Source: Candidatus Eisenbergiella merdavium (lineage in GTDB: Bacteria > Bacillota > Clostridia > Lachnospirales > Lachnospiraceae). From it: 64,000 nucleotides of DNA. The stretch spans positions 1 through 64,000 of the forward strand of contig DWWS01000066.1 in assembly GCA_019119595.1 (NCBI GenBank), in the 5' to 3' direction. Every line of letters begins with the position of its first letter. Position 1 is the first letter of the stretch. Both the position numbers and the translations under genes were made by a program. This document shows, piece by piece, positions 61,065 through 64,000 of the stretch. The notes under the pieces were generated by a model. It made no database searches. It was not told the origin of the DNA and was given only the letters and a program-made list of their open reading frames with translations.

Positions 61065-61817
61065 ATGAATCAGGAAATGGAATTTGCCGCCCGGCTTGAG
61101 AGTCTGAAAAGGCTTGCGAAGGAGCAGGGCGGTCTGATACAGGAGAAGCAGGTGCGGGATGCATTTGCGGATATGCATTTTGACGAAGGACAGCTGAAGC
61201 TGGTCTTCGATTATCTTGCCGGACAGAAGATCGGAATCGGAGAGCCGTTAAGTCCGGAGGAATATCTGAGCCGTGAGGAGATCGATTATCTGGATGCCTG
61301 GTTGGAAAGCCTGAAGAGGCTGGACAGCCTCACCGACGGAGAGAAGGAGGCGGTTACCCTGTCTGCCATAGCGGGAGACAGCGATGCCAAAAGGCGGCTT
61401 ACAGAAATATATCTGCCCCGGGTGGTGGATATCGCAAAGCTGTATGCCGGACAGGGCGCGCTTCTGGAGGATCTGATCGGAGAGGGCAATGTGGCTCTCG
61501 CCATGGCGATGGAGCTCCTTGCAGGCGAGCAGAATGCTTCCGCGGCGGAGGGACTGATCGGAAGCATGATCATGGAAGCGATGGAAAACCATATCGCGGA
61601 AAATGTCCAGGAAAAGGAAACCGGAGAAAAGATCGCGGATAAGGTCAACCGGGTGGCCGATCAGGCCAGAGAGCTGGCCGAAAGCTTCGGACGGAAGGTG
61701 ACACTTGCAGAGCTTGCGGATGAAACCGGAATGAGCCTTTTCGAGCTGAAGGAGGCGGTGGATCTTTCAGGGGACGCCATCGAGGACATTGACAGCAGGG
61801 CGGAGGAGCAGGCGTGA
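61065..61817 (+). CDS. Sigma-70-like protein lacking region 4
   Basis: 250 residues. Residues ~8-52 resemble sigma region 1.1 (LKRLAKEQGGLIQEKQVRDAF...LVFDYLAGQKIGI). RRLTEIYLPRVVDIAKLYAGQGALLEDLIGEGNVALAMAMEL matches region 2.1-2.2, the core RNA polymerase contact. The aromatic -10 recognition helix is not present. VNRVADQARELAESFGRKVTLAELADETGMSLFELKEAVDLSG matches region 3. The chain ends there, with no region 4. It could bind core polymerase without recognising a full promoter, acting as an anti- or modulating factor, or be a decayed sigma factor. AATGAGGAAAC gives the start. Confidence 0.72.
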   Translation: MNQEMEFAARLESLKRLAKEQGGLIQEKQVRDAFADMHFDEGQLKLVFDYLAGQKIGIGEPLSPEEYLSREEIDYLDAWLESLKRLDSLTDGEKEAVTLSAIAGDSDAKRRLTEIYLPRVVDIAKLYAGQGALLEDLIGEGNVALAMAMELLAGEQNASAAEGLIGSMIMEAMENHIAENVQEKETGEKIADKVNRVADQARELAESFGRKVTLAELADETGMSLFELKEAVDLSGDAIEDIDSRAEEQA

Positions 61818-61833
61818 CGCCGGCGCGTGCCTC

Positions 61834-61857
61834 AGCATAGAATGCTTCGGCATGGAG
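61834..61857 (+). promoter_or_regulatory. Hairpin plus CGGCATGGAGG element
   Basis: AGCAT-AGA-ATGCT (61834-61846), then TCGGCATGGAGGAAAAA and the next ATG. Confidence 0.55.
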
Positions 61858-61863
61858 GAAAAA

Positions 61864-62277
61864 ATGGCAGACAACGATTTTAAATATATCATTCAGGATA
61901 TTTCCAACATCTATATCGGCGCCCGCTCCACCTACGGAGAGCTTGCGGAAAACGAGGATCTCGCCCACAAGCTGAGGGAGGTGATCGTCCGTATTTTCCT
62001 GAAGGAGGTGGCGGAGGATACCACGCCGGAAAACCATCTGTTTTACCTGAAGAAGGACAGCGCATCCTACCGCGTCATGAAGAAGATGAGAGTTCGTTTT
62101 CGCATGAGCGTCTGGGAGGAAGCGGACGGAAAGAAAAGAAAAAAGTCCGGTTATGTGAACCGGGATTATACGCTGGATGAGGTTCTGGACAGCGAGGAGC
62201 TGCAGCAAAAAAAGGATACCATCGTGGTGGAGGAAATGCGCGTCAGCAAGCTCGGGCTTGCGTCGGTCGTGGTCTGA
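61864..62277 (+). CDS. Hypothetical protein
   Basis: 137 residues from MADNDFKYIIQDISNIY; GGAGG lies seven bases upstream, ruling out the longer frame. No signal or membrane segment. A helical N-half (STYGELAENEDLAHKLREVIVRIFLKEVAED) is followed by a basic stretch (KKMRVRFRMSVWEEADGKKRKKSGYVNRDYTLDEVL) and an acidic C-terminus. Operon position after the sigma-like gene, 46 bases apart, suggests shared use. Not recognised. Confidence 0.65.
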   Translation: MADNDFKYIIQDISNIYIGARSTYGELAENEDLAHKLREVIVRIFLKEVAEDTTPENHLFYLKKDSASYRVMKKMRVRFRMSVWEEADGKKRKKSGYVNRDYTLDEVLDSEELQQKKDTIVVEEMRVSKLGLASVVV

Positions 62278-62288
62278 GACCTCCTGAA

Positions 62289-62320
62289 AGAGATCGTCAG
62301 GGAAAAACGGTCTCTTTTTT
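62289..62320 (+). terminator. Intrinsic terminator
   Basis: AGAGATCGT pairs with ACGGTCTCT (one mismatch), loop CAGGGAAAA, then six T. Confidence 0.85.
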
Positions 62321-62389
62321 CTGATTCATACTTGAAAAACACCACAGAAAATGTTTTGCGTCGGGGTGCTGCTCCGAAAAGGAGGACAA

Positions 62390-63187
62390 ATGACGGACTA
62401 TATCGCACAAAACAAGGCGGCCTGGGAATATAATGCATATGAATTTTGGCTCAAAGAGGCGGGAACGCCCCAGGAACGGGCAGCAGAAATCCTTCGGAAT
62501 CCCATCGGAGCGCTCAAGCGTTATGCCGCGTATTTTGATTCCTATGAGGGAACCCGAGTCGCGAACATCTGCGGCTCCTGCGGGAAAAAGGCGGTTCCTC
62601 TGGCAGTGCTTGGCGCGGATGTGACGGTTTTCGATATTTCTGAAGAAAACCGGAGATATGCCTTAGAGCTTGCTCTTGCCGCCGGCGTGCGAATCGATTA
62701 TGAGGTTGGAAACGTGCTGGAAATCGACAGGGGGCGGTTTGCAGGTATCTTTGACGTGGTTTTTATGGAAGGAGGAGTCCTTCACTATTTTCACGATATA
62801 GATGCTTTCATGCGTTTGATGCACGTTCTCCTGAGGCCGGGAGGAACCATGATCTGCAGCGATTTTCACCCGTTCACCAAGATCGCTGATCTGTTGGAAA
62901 CCGGAATGCCTGTGACAGGTTATTTCTCCACGGATGTTTTTGAGGGAGAGATGGCGCATGCCCGTTTCTTTGAAAAGGATATTCGGGAAAAAATGCCGAA
63001 ATGCAGTTATCGGAAATATACGCTGAGCGAAATCGTCAACAGCGTGATCCGAAATGGATTTACTTTGAAAAGGTTCGACGAGTACCCTTCCTGGGCCAAT
63101 GGCAAGGTTCCCGGTGAATTTACGGTCGTGGCGTTGGCGGACGGTATTTCATTCCCGCAGGCGGATATTTCCGCGCATCAGGATTGA
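62390..63187 (+). CDS. Class I SAM-dependent methyltransferase
   Basis: 265 residues from MTDYIAQNKAAWEYNAYEFW (AAAAGGAGGACAA upstream). The Rossmann-type fold shows VANICGSCGKKAVPLAVLGADVTVFDISEENRRYALELA (motif I and the acidic ribose contact), VGNVLEIDRGRFAGIFDVVFMEGGVLHYFHDIDAFMRLMHVLLRPGG (in parts; motifs II-III). The C-terminal half (residues ~160-250) would form the substrate cap. Substrate unknown; the open frame from 62351 lies partly before the ribosome binding site and is rejected. Confidence 0.85.
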   Translation: MTDYIAQNKAAWEYNAYEFWLKEAGTPQERAAEILRNPIGALKRYAAYFDSYEGTRVANICGSCGKKAVPLAVLGADVTVFDISEENRRYALELALAAGVRIDYEVGNVLEIDRGRFAGIFDVVFMEGGVLHYFHDIDAFMRLMHVLLRPGGTMICSDFHPFTKIADLLETGMPVTGYFSTDVFEGEMAHARFFEKDIREKMPKCSYRKYTLSEIVNSVIRNGFTLKRFDEYPSWANGKVPGEFTVVALADGISFPQADISAHQD

Positions 63188-63213
63188 CAATAAATTTGTC
63201 TGCGTGCTATCTT
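63184..63213 (+). promoter_or_regulatory. Possible promoter of bioY
   Basis: TTGACA (63184-63189), 17-18-base spacer, TATCTT. It overlaps the methyltransferase stop. I could not recognise a BirA operator. Confidence 0.5.
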
Positions 63214-63298
63214 TTATTTTAAAAGAGACCTGCCAGGTTTACGATTCATTTCAAACGGCTTTTTCAGCCAACAGCTTAACAACAAGGGGAATCAAACA

Positions 63299-63982
63299 GT
63301 GAAATCTACAAAAACAATGATCATAATTGCCATGTTTGCGGCGGTGATCGCCGTTCTGGCACAGATTGCGATTCCGCTTCCATCCGGGGTTCCGGTTACA
63401 CTGCAGACCTTTGCGGTGGCGCTTACCGCTGTGGTGCTCGGCGCGAGGCTTGGCAGCCTGTCCACCCTGATCTACATTCTGCTTGGGGCGGCGGGAGCTC
63501 CGGTATTTACCGGCTTTAACGGAGGCCTCGGCGCGATCGTCGGAAAAACGGGCGGCTTTATCTGGGGCTTCCTGTTTCTTGCCTTTTTCACAGGAGCGGG
63601 AGCCGCTGTGATGACGAAGACTGGGGAGGAAGAAAAAAACCGGAAAAGGCATGGAGGTTCGTCAGGGGAAGGCGCCGGTTCAAAATCAAATGACGGCTTC
63701 AGGGAAAAGCGCAGGTCCTTTCTTCCTAAAATCACAGGATTTCTTTTGGGGTTGACCGGCCTTCTGATCTGCCATGTGTTTGGAACAATACAGTACGCTC
63801 TGCTTGGAAATATGGGTTTCCGGCAGGCTGCGTTACTGGTTTCCGTTCCCTTTTTGATAAAGGATATCTGCTCGCTTGCTCTTGCCTTTCTTTTGGGGAT
63901 TCAGGTACGCAGACAGCTTTATCGCGCTTCCTTTTTGCAAAAACCGGCGCGGGGAAGGAATGTGCGGCAAATCTGGAGATAG
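63299..63982 (+). CDS. bioY: Biotin transporter BioY (S component of an ECF transporter)
   Basis: 227 residues from GTG at 63299 (AAGGGGA upstream). IAQIAIPLPSGVPVTLQTFAVALTAVVLGARLG and GAAGAPVFTGFNGGLGAIVGKTGGFIWGF are BioY signatures lining the biotin site; HVFGTIQYALLGNMGF and VPFLIKDICSLALAF complete six helices. BioY is usually ~190 residues; here a charged insert of about 35 residues (EEEKNRKRHGGSSGEGAGSK region, ~104-140) lies between helices. It imports biotin, alone or with the ECF energy module. Confidence 0.9.
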   Translation: MKSTKTMIIIAMFAAVIAVLAQIAIPLPSGVPVTLQTFAVALTAVVLGARLGSLSTLIYILLGAAGAPVFTGFNGGLGAIVGKTGGFIWGFLFLAFFTGAGAAVMTKTGEEEKNRKRHGGSSGEGAGSKSNDGFREKRRSFLPKITGFLLGLTGLLICHVFGTIQYALLGNMGFRQAALLVSVPFLIKDICSLALAFLLGIQVRRQLYRASFLQKPARGRNVRQIWR

Positions 63983-64000
63983 AAAGAAAGCTTCGGGAAG

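Overview
The window looks like a chromosomal segment of a Gram-positive anaerobe of the Clostridia, most likely a gut Lachnospiraceae. The signs are strong GGAGG-type ribosome binding sites, Lgt, an LCP-family protein, a sortase-fold lipoprotein, a very large 2-hydroxyacyl-CoA dehydratase activase-like protein, an anaerobic sulfatase maturase, and a GC-rich base composition broken by one AT-rich block. No phage, IS element, rRNA or CRISPR array was seen.

Layout. 1-6.5 kb: a beta-helix protein, an esterase, a phospholipase D-like protein, a heptad-repeat coiled-coil protein and a J-domain protein. 6.7-6.8 kb: a tRNA-Thr(CGT) with its own promoter and terminator, followed by a leader of four perfect hairpins before an aminotransferase. 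8.4-10.5 kb: nitroreductase and a split ThrE-type exporter. 10.6-15.7 kb: a PHP protein, a MraY-like transferase, Lgt, an M19 dipeptidase and an SH3 membrane protein.

15.8-38.2 kb is a surface-polysaccharide locus. A small HTH repressor faces the operon across two divergent promoters that share an AAGTACG motif. The operon encodes several glycosyltransferases, an ABC-2 permease, an ABC ATPase fused to an extracellular cohesin-like/cadherin-like module, two related HAD-associated proteins, a sortase-B-fold lipoprotein lacking the catalytic His and Cys, an LCP protein, a charge-poor secreted protein, a GlfT2-like galactofuranosyltransferase and UDP-galactopyranose mutase. From about 29.6 to 37.05 kb the DNA turns AT-rich; that block carries GT2 genes, a pyruvyltransferase-MenD-like fusion, and an SDR gene with an in-frame TAG. 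Together these suggest an ABC-exported, galactofuranose-containing, possibly pyruvylated glycan that is attached to the wall by the LCP protein.

38.4-48.2 kb: a cytidylate-kinase-like protein, an aldo/keto reductase, bifunctional fucokinase/GDP-fucose pyrophosphorylase, an ANT(6)-like nucleotidyltransferase, anaerobic sulfatase maturase, a TauE/SafE exporter, xanthine phosphoribosyltransferase and a GH29 fucosidase divergent from an AraC regulator. This set fits the use of fucosylated, sulfated host glycans. 49-64 kb: CmpB-type membrane protein, asparaginase, MATE transporter, VanW protein, the giant activase, a rhomboid-like protein with a zinc ribbon, a sigma-like protein without region 4, a methyltransferase and BioY.

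Across the window two families of short hairpins sit directly in front of ribosome binding sites, and several spacers are built from degenerate 15-20 nt tandem repeats.
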